Source: Scybalousia_A sp964626385 (GTDB lineage Bacteria > Bacteroidota > Bacteroidia > Bacteroidales > P3). From it: a stretch of 42,623 nt of DNA. The stretch is from the NCBI GenBank assembly GCA_964626385.1, contig CAZVEO010000003.1:1-42623 (forward strand), given 5' to 3'. The notes beneath the pieces were generated by a model, which ran no database searches, was not told the DNA's origin, and was given only the letters and a program-made list of their open reading frames with translations. Every line of letters begins with the position of its first letter. Positions within the stretch are counted from its first letter, which is position 1. The position numbers and the translations under genes were made by a program. Of the stretch, positions 9,060 to 17,390 are shown in pieces.

Positions 9060-9484
9060 CGTAAATACCCATTTAAAAGCAAAAAATAAAGGTGCCACTA
9101 CTGATTATCAAAGAGTTAACCTTTTTTGAAGGGGCAAAAATGGGCATTTTTCTTGAAAATCAGCGTTTTAGAAGGTTTTTTTGAAGAAAAATTTTTCAAA
9201 ATTGGGATTTTATAAAAATGAATCTTCGTTTTATTTCGACGAATCTTCGTTTCGATTTCTCGAAACGAAGATTCGTTATTATTGATTATCAGATTGTTAC
9301 AAGGGTAAAAAACGGGAATTTTGAGGTAGGTATCTTTTTCTCTTACAAAGTTACGAAGATTTTCTGACCTGACCAAACGCGTGCACGTTTTTATTTTGTA
9401 ACTTATTGATAATCAGTAAACCGATTCTTTTGTTTTTCTTTTTGTTATTTTTTTTTGTTTTTTTCCTTTTCATAGGTTACAAGC
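9060..9484 (+). repeat. structured intergenic repeat, copy 1
   Basis: About 425 bases that recur, diverged but colinear, as the reverse complement at 23168-23602. Shared landmarks in order: CGTAAATACC; a TGATTATCA-N4-GTTAAC box (9102-9120); AT-rich sequence; a 17-bp perfect hairpin (9239-9276); a second box (9283-9300); CTTACAAAGTTA-like sequence; the core CCTGACCAAACGCGTGCAC (about 9367-9385); a third, inverted box (9398-9415); ACCGATTCTTTTGTTTTTC; a T-rich run; and CATAGGTTACA at the right end. An 86-codon minus-strand ORF inside is not preserved in copy 2, which has stops in the same frame, so the element is non-coding. It lies between the divergently transcribed T9SS cargo gene and rnr. 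Confidence 0.9.
9239..9276 (-). repeat. 17-bp perfect hairpin with GAAA tetraloop inside repeat copy 1
   Basis: Arms 9239-9255 and 9260-9276 are perfectly complementary; the 4-base loop reads GAAA on the minus strand. The same 38 bases occur at 23385-23422 on the plus strand without change, although the flanking sequence has diverged. A further GAATCTTCGTTT half-repeat precedes the left arm. Confidence 0.9.
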
Positions 9485-9660
9485 ACACCCTGCAGCCTCA
9501 GGCTATTCTATACTGACAGAGCAATTAAAATAAAGCCTGAGGATAAAGTTTTGCGTCTTATAAAACAGGCTGCGGGTGGCTTTGCCATTATAAAACAGGC
9601 TAAGCCTGTAATCAATAATAAAAATAAATAATTAGCGTTAATAAAAAAAGTTTGAGATAA
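9485..9660. other. palindrome-rich spacer between repeat copy 1 and rnr
   Basis: A GC-richer spacer with several short inverted repeats: AGCCTCAGGCT near 9493, paired again with AAGCCTGAGG near 9533; two copies of TATAAAACAGGCT; and the palindrome ACAGGCTAAGCCTGT at 9595-9609. A similar ACAGGC/GCCTGT palindrome adjoins repeat copy 2. No TAnnTTTG box was found just ahead of rnr. The in-frame TAA directly before the rnr ATG shows no coding continuity. Confidence 0.7.
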
Positions 9661-11583
9661 ATGAGAAGAAGGAAAAGTAGTAATAACAATGTTTATGTTA
9701 TAGGTAAAATAGAGATAAGACCATCAAAGCAAATTTTTGTAATACCAAACGACAATACTGACCCCATAAAAATAAGGAGTGGCAACTCGCTTGATGCAAT
9801 GGACGGTGATGAGGTAAAGGTTTATGTTTTGCCAAGACGAAGGAGTAAGACTAAATCGGGACAAGTAATGGAAGTGCTTAAAAGAGCCAAAGAGCGTTTT
9901 GCTGGTGTGTTAGAAAAACACAAAAACTTTGCTTACTTCATACCAGATGACGATAACATAAAGACCAAGTTTTATATAGACAAACCAAATATACCTTATA
10001 CCAATAATGATAAGGCTATAGTAACTCTTGTAAAAACTGAAAGTTCTCGCAGAGAGCCAGAGGCAAAAATACTAAAGGTTTTGGGCAAAAAGGGTGATAA
10101 TGATGTAGAGATGGAAAGTATTTTGGCAAATAATGATTTTTCCATAGATTTTCCAAAAGAAGTGTTAAAGCAAGCAAGTAAAATAACTTTTGATATTAAG
10201 GAAGAACTTTCTTTTAGAAAGGATTTTAGAAATATAACCACTTTTACCATTGACCCTAAGGATGCAAAGGATTTTGATGATGCTTTATCTTTTAGACGAT
10301 TGTCAAATGGAAATTGTGAGGTGGGAGTACATATTGCTGATGTTACTTATTTTGTAAAGCCAAACTCTCCAATAGATAAAGAAGCATATGAGAGAGCAAC
10401 TTCTGTTTATCTTGTGGATAGAACTATACCCATGCTACCGGAAAGGCTTTCTAATGAACTTTGCTCTTTGCGACCAGATGAGGACTCTTTGTGTTACAGT
10501 GTTGTTTTTGAAATAAACGATAAAAAAGAAATAGTCAATTATTGGATAGGGAGAACTGTAATACATTCTAATAGAAGATTTGTATATGAGCAGGTACAGA
10601 AAGTAATAGAAAACAAAGAAGGAGAAATGGCTGAATGTGTTTTGCCTCTTTGGGAAATAGCACAGTATTTTCGCAAGGAAAGAGTAAAAAAAGGAGCAAT
10701 AGATTTTGAAACTCCGGAATATGTTTTTGACCTTGATGAAAATAAAAAGCCCATAGGTATACATTTAAAAGTAAGCCAAGAAGCCAACTGGTTAGTAGAA
10801 GAATGGATGCTTTTAGCCAATCGTACAGTTGCCGAACATATAGGTAAGGTTAAGAATAAAAAAGATGCAAAAACATTTGTTTATCGCGTACATGATGAGC
10901 CAAATAATGAAAAAGTAGATGCTTTTAAAACCTTTGCTTCTAAGTTTGGTTATTTGATAGATAATAAAAATCGTACAACCCTGACTCGTACCTATAACAG
11001 TGTGCTTAATGAAGTAAAAGGTGGTAAATTTGAGAATATGTTTGCCACCATAGCCTTGAGGACAATGAGTAAGGCTGTATATTCTTGTGATAACATTGGG
11101 CATTATGGTCTTTCATTTAAATATTATACTCATTTTACCTCACCTATAAGACGTTATCCAGATATGATGGTACATCGTTTGTTGACTTTCTATGCTAATA
11201 AAGGCGCATCGGTAGATAAACTTGAATATGAGGAATATTGCAAACATTGTTCTGATATGGAAAAGCGAGCGGCTGATGCAGAAAGAGAAAGTGTGAAGTT
11301 TAAGCAAGCAGAATATTTGATGGACAGAATAGGAGAGAAGTTTGAAGCAGAGGTTTCGGGCATAAGCAGATGGGGAATGTATGTTACTACAATAAAAGAC
11401 AAATGCGAAGGCTTGGTTAGAATAGGTTCAATGAAGGATGATTTTTATATGGTAGATGAGGACAACTATCAAATCATAGGACGAGATAATGACAAAGCTT
11501 TTCGTTTGGGTGACAAAGTAATGGTTCAACTAACTAAAGTAGATTTAGACAAACGCCAAATAGATTTTATATTAGTTGAATAA
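9661..11583 (+). CDS. rnr: ribonuclease R (RNB-family 3'-5' exoribonuclease)
   Basis: A 640-residue processive exoribonuclease. Cold-shock-like OB domains cover about residues 10-160. The RNB catalytic domain follows, with the acidic metal-binding cluster TIDPKDAKDFDDALSF (Asp198, Asp204, Asp206, Asp207), then the VGVHIADVTYFV and TSPIRRYPDMMVHRLL blocks. A C-terminal S1 domain (about 555-638) starts at FEAEVSGISRWGMYV. RNase R degrades structured RNA and takes part in rRNA quality control and trans-translation; the tmRNA gene lies in this window. The protein starts directly with a basic segment (MRRRKSSNNN) and lacks the N-terminal helix-turn-helix of many RNase R proteins. A TAA codon immediately before the ATG in the same frame rules out a longer form. 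Confidence 0.95.
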   Translation: MRRRKSSNNNVYVIGKIEIRPSKQIFVIPNDNTDPIKIRSGNSLDAMDGDEVKVYVLPRRRSKTKSGQVMEVLKRAKERFAGVLEKHKNFAYFIPDDDNIKTKFYIDKPNIPYTNNDKAIVTLVKTESSRREPEAKILKVLGKKGDNDVEMESILANNDFSIDFPKEVLKQASKITFDIKEELSFRKDFRNITTFTIDPKDAKDFDDALSFRRLSNGNCEVGVHIADVTYFVKPNSPIDKEAYERATSVYLVDRTIPMLPERLSNELCSLRPDEDSLCYSVVFEINDKKEIVNYWIGRTVIHSNRRFVYEQVQKVIENKEGEMAECVLPLWEIAQYFRKERVKKGAIDFETPEYVFDLDENKKPIGIHLKVSQEANWLVEEWMLLANRTVAEHIGKVKNKKDAKTFVYRVHDEPNNEKVDAFKTFASKFGYLIDNKNRTTLTRTYNSVLNEVKGGKFENMFATIALRTMSKAVYSCDNIGHYGLSFKYYTHFTSPIRRYPDMMVHRLLTFYANKGASVDKLEYEEYCKHCSDMEKRAADAERESVKFKQAEYLMDRIGEKFEAEVSGISRWGMYVTTIKDKCEGLVRIGSMKDDFYMVDEDNYQIIGRDNDKAFRLGDKVMVQLTKVDLDKRQIDFILVE

Positions 11584-11646
11584 CTTAAAAAGTGATAAGT
11601 TTTTTATAGTTTGCAGGCTACTTTCCGTAGAAGATTTACTAATAAT

Positions 11647-11687
11647 AAAAAAATAGGCTGTGTCCATGTAAACACAGCCTATTTTTT
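11647..11687. terminator. bidirectional terminator between rnr and alaS
   Basis: A strong hairpin: TAGGCTGTGT (11654-11663) pairs with ACACAGCCTA (11672-11681), extended by an A run on the left and a T run on the right. It works for both convergent genes. The T run touches the alaS stop codon at 11686-11688. Confidence 0.9.
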
Positions 11688-14298
11688 AGCAGTTTATTTG
11701 GTCTTTGATGTATTGTAGAGCTTGGGTTATACCTTCTTGGTCTTTGCCTCCGGCTGTGGCATAGAATTTTTGTCCTCCTCCGCCACCCTTGATAAATTTT
11801 GCAGCCTCTCTAATGATTTTTCCTGCATCTAAGCCTCTTTCTACCAAAGAATCAGACAGCATAAGTGTAAGCATTACTTTATCCTCCTGCACGTTGACTC
11901 CTGCAAAGCAAAAATCCTTAAACTCGCCTCTAAATCTATACGCTAAGTCTTTCATTGCATCAGCATTCATAGGGTGAATAGATTCAAAATAATTTATTCC
12001 TCCAATGTTTTCCGACTTTTCTTTTAGTTTGGTGTATATATCGGCAACGGCTTGCTTTGCAAAGTCCTCTACTTGTTTTTTTAAAGAGTTGTTTTCTTCT
12101 ATGGTTTTCTTTATGGAGTTGATAAGGTTTGGTGAGGCTTCAAAGAAGGACTTTATTTTTTGAAAGTTATCTTGTAACAAATATATATAATTTTCAAACT
12201 CTTCTCCTGTTACGGCCTCTATTCTGCGTATTCCTGCCGCAATAGCACTTTCTCCTACTATTTTAAACATTCCTATTCTGCCTGTGCTTTTTATGTGAGT
12301 ACCTCCGCACAATTCTATACTTTCTCCAAAACGTATAACTCTAACTTCGTTGCCATATTTTTCTCCAAACAAAGCCATTGCTCCCATTTTTTTTGCTTCC
12401 TCTATTGGTACATTTCTATGGTCGTCAGCAGGTAAATCCTCTCTTATCATCGTATTTACCATTTGCTCAGTTTGTTTTATTTGCTCAAAAGTGAGCTTGC
12501 TTGGACAAGAAAAGTCAAAACGCAATCTTTTGTTATCCACGTAGGAACCTTTTTGCTCTACGTATGAGCCTAAAACTTTTCTCAAAGCAAAGTGTAGTAG
12601 GTGGGTGGCAGTGTGGTTACGCTCAATATTTTCTCTTCTTTTCTTGTCTACTTTAGCAACAAAAGTTTGGTGTACATTCTGTGGTAATTGTTGGCTGATA
12701 TGTACTATAAGATTATTTTCTTTTTTTGTGTCTATTATAGATATTTTTTCATTCTCGTTTTCCAACCAACCACTATCGCCTACTTGTCCTCCCATTTCAG
12801 CATAGAAAGGAGTTTTGTTGAGAACTATTTGATAAAGAGATTTACCCTTTGTCTCTATGTGTCTATACTTTACTATGTTGACCTGTTCTGTTAAAGTATC
12901 ATAACCATCAAACTCTACACTATTAAAATCAGGTATGATTTCCACCCAATCATCAGAAACAACCTTAGTGGCATTGCGACTTCTTTCTTTTTGTTTTTGC
13001 AAATTCTTTTCAAAAGCAGGCATATCTACTCTTCTACCCTTTTCTTTTGCCATTAGTTCAGTCAAATCTATAGGAAAGCCGTATGTATCAAATAATTCAA
13101 AAGCAAAATCTCCGCTTATCAATCCCTCTTTGTGTTCTTCTACATATTTATCAAATTTAATTATTCCGTTAGCAAGAGTTTTCAAAAAAGCGATCTCCTC
13201 TTCCTTGATTACTTTTTTTATCAAATCCTTACTTTGCTCCAACTCCTTATATTGCTCTCCCATTTGTTTGACAAGTACCTCTACAAGTTCGCAAATAAAA
13301 GGCGAGGTAAAAGAAAGAAAAGTATAACCATATCTTATGGCACGTCTCAAAATTCTCCTTATAACATAACCTGCCTTTGCATTAGAAGGTAACAAACCAT
13401 CTGCAATCGCAAAAGATACTGCTCTCAAATGGTCGGCAACAACTCTCATTGCAATATCTTTTTTTTCATCTTGTCCATATGTGTTGTTGCTTTTCTTTGC
13501 TATTTCTTGTATCAAAGGTTGAAAAACATCAGTATCGTAATTGGATTTTTTGCCTTGCAAAACCATACACAAACGTTCAAAGCCCATACCAGTGTCTATA
13601 TTTTTTTCTTTCAAAGGAACCAAAGAGCCGTCAGCCAAACGATTGTTTTCCATAAAGACAAGATTCCATATTTCTATAACGAGAGGGTTATCTTTATTGA
13701 CAAGTTCTGCTCCGCTAATCTTTTGCTTTTCTTTTTCGTCTCTCAAATCTATATGTATTTCAGAACAAGCGCCGCAAGGTCCTGTTTCTCCCATTTCCCA
13801 AAAATTATCGTGCTTATTGCCCGCTAAAATATGGTCTTCTTTTACCCACATTTTCCAATATTCCAAAGCCTCTGTATCTGCCTTCAAACCCTCTTTCTCA
13901 TCTCCACCAAAATAAGTAACATAAAGATTTTTTTCCTCAATACCATAAACCTTTGTAAGCAATTCCCAAGCAAAGGCTATTGCCTCTTTTTTAAAATAAT
14001 CACCAAAAGACCAATTGCCCAACATCTCAAACATTGTATGATGATAAGTATCGTGTCCAACCTCTTCCAAATCATTGTGCTTACCGCTAACTCTCAAACA
14101 TTTTTGAGCATCTGCTACACGTGTGTAAGGTTTTTGCACATTGCCAAGAAAAATATCTTTGAATTGATTCATTCCTGCATTTGTAAACAAAAGAGTTGGG
14201 TCATCTTTGATTACCATAGAAGCCGAAGGTACTATGGTGTGTTGCTTGCTTGCAAAATAATCTATAAAAGTTTTTCGTATTTCGTTAGATGTCATCAT
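11686..14298 (-). CDS. alaS: alanyl-tRNA synthetase
   Basis: An 870-residue full-length class IIc synthetase that charges tRNA-Ala. The catalytic core begins IRKTFIDYFASKQHTIVPSAS, with motif 2-like FTNAGMNQFKDIFLG and HHTMFEMLGNWSFGDYF. The editing domain shows the zinc-binding HTATHLLH and CGGTH motifs, followed by the coiled coil and a C-Ala domain ending near GGGGGQKFYATAGG. All usual domains are present and the length is normal. It is the last gene of the minus-strand run ansA-hldE1-alaS, 48 bases after the kinase gene. Confidence 0.98.
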   Translation of the reverse strand: MMTSNEIRKTFIDYFASKQHTIVPSASMVIKDDPTLLFTNAGMNQFKDIFLGNVQKPYTRVADAQKCLRVSGKHNDLEEVGHDTYHHTMFEMLGNWSFGDYFKKEAIAFAWELLTKVYGIEEKNLYVTYFGGDEKEGLKADTEALEYWKMWVKEDHILAGNKHDNFWEMGETGPCGACSEIHIDLRDEKEKQKISGAELVNKDNPLVIEIWNLVFMENNRLADGSLVPLKEKNIDTGMGFERLCMVLQGKKSNYDTDVFQPLIQEIAKKSNNTYGQDEKKDIAMRVVADHLRAVSFAIADGLLPSNAKAGYVIRRILRRAIRYGYTFLSFTSPFICELVEVLVKQMGEQYKELEQSKDLIKKVIKEEEIAFLKTLANGIIKFDKYVEEHKEGLISGDFAFELFDTYGFPIDLTELMAKEKGRRVDMPAFEKNLQKQKERSRNATKVVSDDWVEIIPDFNSVEFDGYDTLTEQVNIVKYRHIETKGKSLYQIVLNKTPFYAEMGGQVGDSGWLENENEKISIIDTKKENNLIVHISQQLPQNVHQTFVAKVDKKRRENIERNHTATHLLHFALRKVLGSYVEQKGSYVDNKRLRFDFSCPSKLTFEQIKQTEQMVNTMIREDLPADDHRNVPIEEAKKMGAMALFGEKYGNEVRVIRFGESIELCGGTHIKSTGRIGMFKIVGESAIAAGIRRIEAVTGEEFENYIYLLQDNFQKIKSFFEASPNLINSIKKTIEENNSLKKQVEDFAKQAVADIYTKLKEKSENIGGINYFESIHPMNADAMKDLAYRFRGEFKDFCFAGVNVQEDKVMLTLMLSDSLVERGLDAGKIIREAAKFIKGGGGGQKFYATAGGKDQEGITQALQYIKDQINC

Positions 14299-14346
14299 TT
14301 TAAAGTTCCTTATTATTTTTTATAAACTCTTTTTCTAATATCGTTT

Positions 14347-15339
14347 TTAAATAGCCAATAATTCTCTATATAAGCGTTCTTTCTCTATGGGTACAACTCC
14401 TACATATTCACAGACCAAACCACCTGCAAGGTTGCTTATTTTGGCAATTTCTTCGTTTGGTAGATTGAGAGATAGACAAAGGCTTGCTACACTTATTACA
14501 GTATCACCTGCTCCGGAAACGTCTGCTATATTCCTAACATTGGCAGGCAGTTGCTTGATTTCTGCTTTTGTTTTGCCATAATCGGCAAAGAATAATCCGT
14601 ATTCGCTTAGGGTTATAAAAATTTTATCTATTCTTTGTTTGCTATGCAACAAAAGAGAGGCATCTGTTAAGTTGTCCAAAGAGGGTAGGGTGAACTCTAT
14701 TTTCAAGCCCTCTTTTAATTCTTTTAAATTTGGTTTGAAAAGAGTTACCTCTTTGTAAAATGAAAAGTTTCTATGTTTTGGGTCAACACAAGTAGGAATA
14801 TTCTTTTCTTTTGCTTTGTTTATGGTCTTTTGTATTATGTTTTGAGTTATTACTCCTTTGTCGTAGTCTTGAAAAATAATTACATCTATTTTTTGTCTGT
14901 CAAGAACGGATACAATTCTTTCTATCAATCGGTCTTCTTCTTCCTTATTTAAATATTCTGTGTTTTCATTATCTACTCTAAGCATTTGTACATTGTTGCC
15001 TATGATACGGGTTTTGATGGTAGTGGGTCTATAATCACTTTTGACAATGTTGTCAGTAGTCATATTTCCCTTTTTCATCAGTTCTAAAATGTTTTCTCCG
15101 CTATTGTCCTTGCCTACAATAGAGCAGAGTATTGGAGTAGCACCTAAAGCTTTTATATTCAAAGCCACATTGCCTGCTCCTCCCATTCTGTTTTCTATCT
15201 TGTTTACACTACATATAGGCACAGGAGCCTCAGGTGATATTCTTTCAACCTTTCCCCATTTGTAAGAATCTATCATTACGTCGCCTATAATCATTACATT
15301 TAACTCGCAAAATCTTCGGAAAATATTTTTATAGTCCAT
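14347..15339 (-). CDS. D-glycero-beta-D-manno-heptose-7-phosphate kinase (RfaE1/HldE1 type, PfkB family)
   Basis: A 330-residue sugar kinase. The N-terminal PfkB/ribokinase signature reads VMIIGDVMIDSYKWGKVERISPEAPVP in sequence, then NRMGGAGNVALNIKALGA; the anion hole and catalytic base appear as DVSGAGDTVISVAS near residue 280. The PEAPVP and GGAGNVA motifs are characteristic of RfaE domain 1, which phosphorylates heptose-7-phosphate at C1 on the way to ADP-heptose for LPS core. The nucleotidyltransferase domain of bifunctional HldE is absent, as in many Bacteroidota where it is a separate gene. It sits 34 bases after ansA and before alaS. Confidence 0.9.
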   Translation of the reverse strand: MDYKNIFRRFCELNVMIIGDVMIDSYKWGKVERISPEAPVPICSVNKIENRMGGAGNVALNIKALGATPILCSIVGKDNSGENILELMKKGNMTTDNIVKSDYRPTTIKTRIIGNNVQMLRVDNENTEYLNKEEEDRLIERIVSVLDRQKIDVIIFQDYDKGVITQNIIQKTINKAKEKNIPTCVDPKHRNFSFYKEVTLFKPNLKELKEGLKIEFTLPSLDNLTDASLLLHSKQRIDKIFITLSEYGLFFADYGKTKAEIKQLPANVRNIADVSGAGDTVISVASLCLSLNLPNEEIAKISNLAGGLVCEYVGVVPIEKERLYRELLAI

Positions 15340-15373
15340 TTCTTTCTTTGCTTTTATTGTTTTGAGTTTGTTT

Positions 15374-16384
15374 TTACATACTTATTTCGCCTCTCAGTGA
15401 GGTTTCCAAAAGATGTTTTTGTACTTCTTTATCAGAGAAATTTCCCAAAACAAACATCATTTTTGTCAGAGCTGCTTCTGTAGTTATATCTTTTCCACTT
15501 ATAACTCCCATTTCTTTTAAAGTATAACTTGCCTCATAATGCCCCATTTCCACTTTGCCTGCCTTACATTGAGTAACATTCATAACACTTATTCCTTTGT
15601 TTATAATCTTTTCTATAGACAAGAGAAAGTCTTTGTTGGTAGGAGCGTTGCCTGAGCCGTAAGTTTCCAAAATCATACCTTGTAGATTGCTTATTTGACC
15701 TATTGCCTCAAAATATTCTTTGCTTATGGCAGGGTGAATTTTTGCAATAACAATATTTTTGCAAAGTTTGTCATATACTTTTAAAGGCAATGTGTTTTTT
15801 GGTAAAATAAGATGCTTTTTATAAGAAATGTTTATGCCTACCTTTGCCAAAGAAGGCAAATTGCCAGAATAAAAAGCCTCAAAATAATCTGCGTTGATTT
15901 TTGTAGTACGATTGCCTCTAAATAATTTGTTATCAAAGAAAATACACACCTCAGGTATTTCCACCTCATTATTTGCTGCTATTTCTATGGAAGAAATAAT
16001 ATTATCTCTGCCGTCAGTACGTATCATACCAACAGGAAGTTGAGAGCCGGTTATAATGATAGGTTTGGAAAGATTTTCTACCAAAAAACTTAGCGCCGAA
16101 GCAGTATAAGACATAGTATCCGTGCCATGAAGTATAACAAAACCATCATATTTGTCATATTGCTGTTTTATATGAGAGGCAAGTTTTAGCCATATTTCTG
16201 CATTCATATCAGAAGAGTCTATAATGGGATTGAATTGAAAGGTATCTATATTGCAATCTAATTTATGAAGAATGGGTAAAACCTCATATATTTTTTGCAT
16301 ATCAAAAGGACGTAAAGCACCTGTCTTATCGTCCTTTACCATACCTATGGTGCCACCTGTATAGATTAAAAGTATGCTCTTCAT
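15374..16384 (-). CDS. ansA: type I L-asparaginase
   Basis: A 336-residue cytoplasmic asparaginase. The two catalytic threonine blocks are IYTGGTIGM (Thr9/Thr12 region) and LHGTDTMSYTASALSFL; 'GSQLPVGMIRTDGRDN' follows as expected. There is no signal peptide, consistent with the cytoplasmic type I enzyme hydrolysing asparagine to aspartate and ammonia. The C-terminal small domain includes MILETYGSGNAPTN and NVTQCKAGKVEMGHY. A good promoter (TTG, 20 bases, TAAATTTG) precedes it, so it heads the operon ansA-hldE1-alaS. Confidence 0.95.
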   Translation of the reverse strand: MKSILLIYTGGTIGMVKDDKTGALRPFDMQKIYEVLPILHKLDCNIDTFQFNPIIDSSDMNAEIWLKLASHIKQQYDKYDGFVILHGTDTMSYTASALSFLVENLSKPIIITGSQLPVGMIRTDGRDNIISSIEIAANNEVEIPEVCIFFDNKLFRGNRTTKINADYFEAFYSGNLPSLAKVGINISYKKHLILPKNTLPLKVYDKLCKNIVIAKIHPAISKEYFEAIGQISNLQGMILETYGSGNAPTNKDFLLSIEKIINKGISVMNVTQCKAGKVEMGHYEASYTLKEMGVISGKDITTEAALTKMMFVLGNFSDKEVQKHLLETSLRGEISM

Positions 16385-16428
16385 TTTTTACTCTGTACTA
16401 AATCCAAGAATAAGGTTATTTTATTTTG

Positions 16429-16436
16429 CAAATTTA
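16429..16436 (-). promoter_or_regulatory. promoter of the ansA-hldE1-alaS operon
   Basis: The minus strand carries TAAATTTG as -7 box, 45 bases before the ansA start, with a TTG 20 bases upstream in the -33 position. This is one of the most complete Bacteroidota promoters in the window. Confidence 0.65.
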
Positions 16437-16549
16437 CATAGTTTTTTTTGCACAAACAAATAAAAATATAAAATAGGTTTAACTTCAAGGTATTTATACT
16501 AAACAATGATAAAAAACGTTTTCAGTTTCAAATACAAATTCATTAAACA

Positions 16550-17296
16550 ATGCAAAAAAAATACCTTGAAATTTGCGTAGGCTCCATAGATTCTTGTTTA
16601 GAGGCACAAAAGGGTGGAGCCGACCGTGTTGAATTGTGTGCTGACCTTGTTGAAGGAGGTATAACTCCAGATTATGCAACAATAGTTTATGCCAAGGAAA
16701 ATTTGAAAATAGATACTATGGTAATGATACGACCAAGAGGAGGAGATTTTCTATATAATGATATTGAGTTTTCTATAATGAAAGAGAATATACAACTTTG
16801 CAAAAGGGTAGGAGTGAAGGGAGTTGTTTTGGGGTTATTGTTGCCTGATGGAAAGGTAGATATAGAAAGAGTTTCTCAATTGGTAAAAATAGCTTATCCG
16901 CTTGAGGTCTGCTTTCATAGAGCCATAGATATGACAAAAGATTATGATAAGGCTTTTAGGGATATAATAATCTGTGGTTGTAATAGAGTGCTTACCTCAG
17001 GGCAAAAAAACAAAGCTATAGAGGGAGTGACAATTATAGCAGAGGTTCAAAAAAAATATGGCAATCAGATAGATATTATGGCTGGAAGTGGTGTTAATTC
17101 TCAAAATGTAGAGGAAATTTATAGGCAAACAAGAATAAATAACTTTCATTTTTCGGCCAAACAAGTAATAGAGGGTGATATGATATTTCATCAAAAAGAT
17201 GTTTCTATGGGTAATGAATACATTGATGAATATTCCATAACTATCACAGATGCAAATAAGGTAAGTCAAGTAAGGGAAATATTAGATAGATTGTAA
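16550..17296 (+). CDS. cutC: CutC family protein
   Basis: A 248-residue TIM-barrel protein of the CutC family. Characteristic stretches are LEICVGSIDSCLEAQKGGADRVELC near the start, VMIRPRGGDFLYND, and VCFHRAIDMTKD, RVLTSGQ and IMAGSGVNSQNV further on. CutC was first linked to copper tolerance in E. coli, but its biochemical role is unresolved. It is slightly short of the E. coli length and appears intact. It is a single plus-strand gene between two minus-strand genes. No TAnnTTTG box was seen in the 165 bases before it. Confidence 0.93.
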   Translation: MQKKYLEICVGSIDSCLEAQKGGADRVELCADLVEGGITPDYATIVYAKENLKIDTMVMIRPRGGDFLYNDIEFSIMKENIQLCKRVGVKGVVLGLLLPDGKVDIERVSQLVKIAYPLEVCFHRAIDMTKDYDKAFRDIIICGCNRVLTSGQKNKAIEGVTIIAEVQKKYGNQIDIMAGSGVNSQNVEEIYRQTRINNFHFSAKQVIEGDMIFHQKDVSMGNEYIDEYSITITDANKVSQVREILDRL

Positions 17297-17316
17297 AAAT
17301 AATGGCACATTTTAAT

Positions 17317-17358
17317 AAAAAAAACAGAAGGGGACGTATAAACTTATGCATCCCCTTC
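17317..17358 (-). terminator. gap terminator
   Basis: GAAGGGGA (17327-17334) pairs with TCCCCTTC (17351-17358), with further pairing inside. On the minus strand the stem is followed by a run of eight T residues (complement of 17317-17324), a good intrinsic terminator for gap. Confidence 0.85.
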
Positions 17359-17390
17359 ACTATGTCTAATTATTATTAATAATATTTTCT

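Noticed and set aside
9116..9376. 86-codon minus-strand ORF inside repeat copy 1
   Set aside because: The corresponding frame in copy 2 has at least two stop codons, the product is low-complexity Lys/Asn/Ile, and the conserved features are DNA/RNA structures, not codons.
13132..14325. Several plus-strand ORFs of 86-164 codons opposite alaS
   Set aside because: All are antisense to a complete, well-conserved AlaS; none has a recognisable motif.
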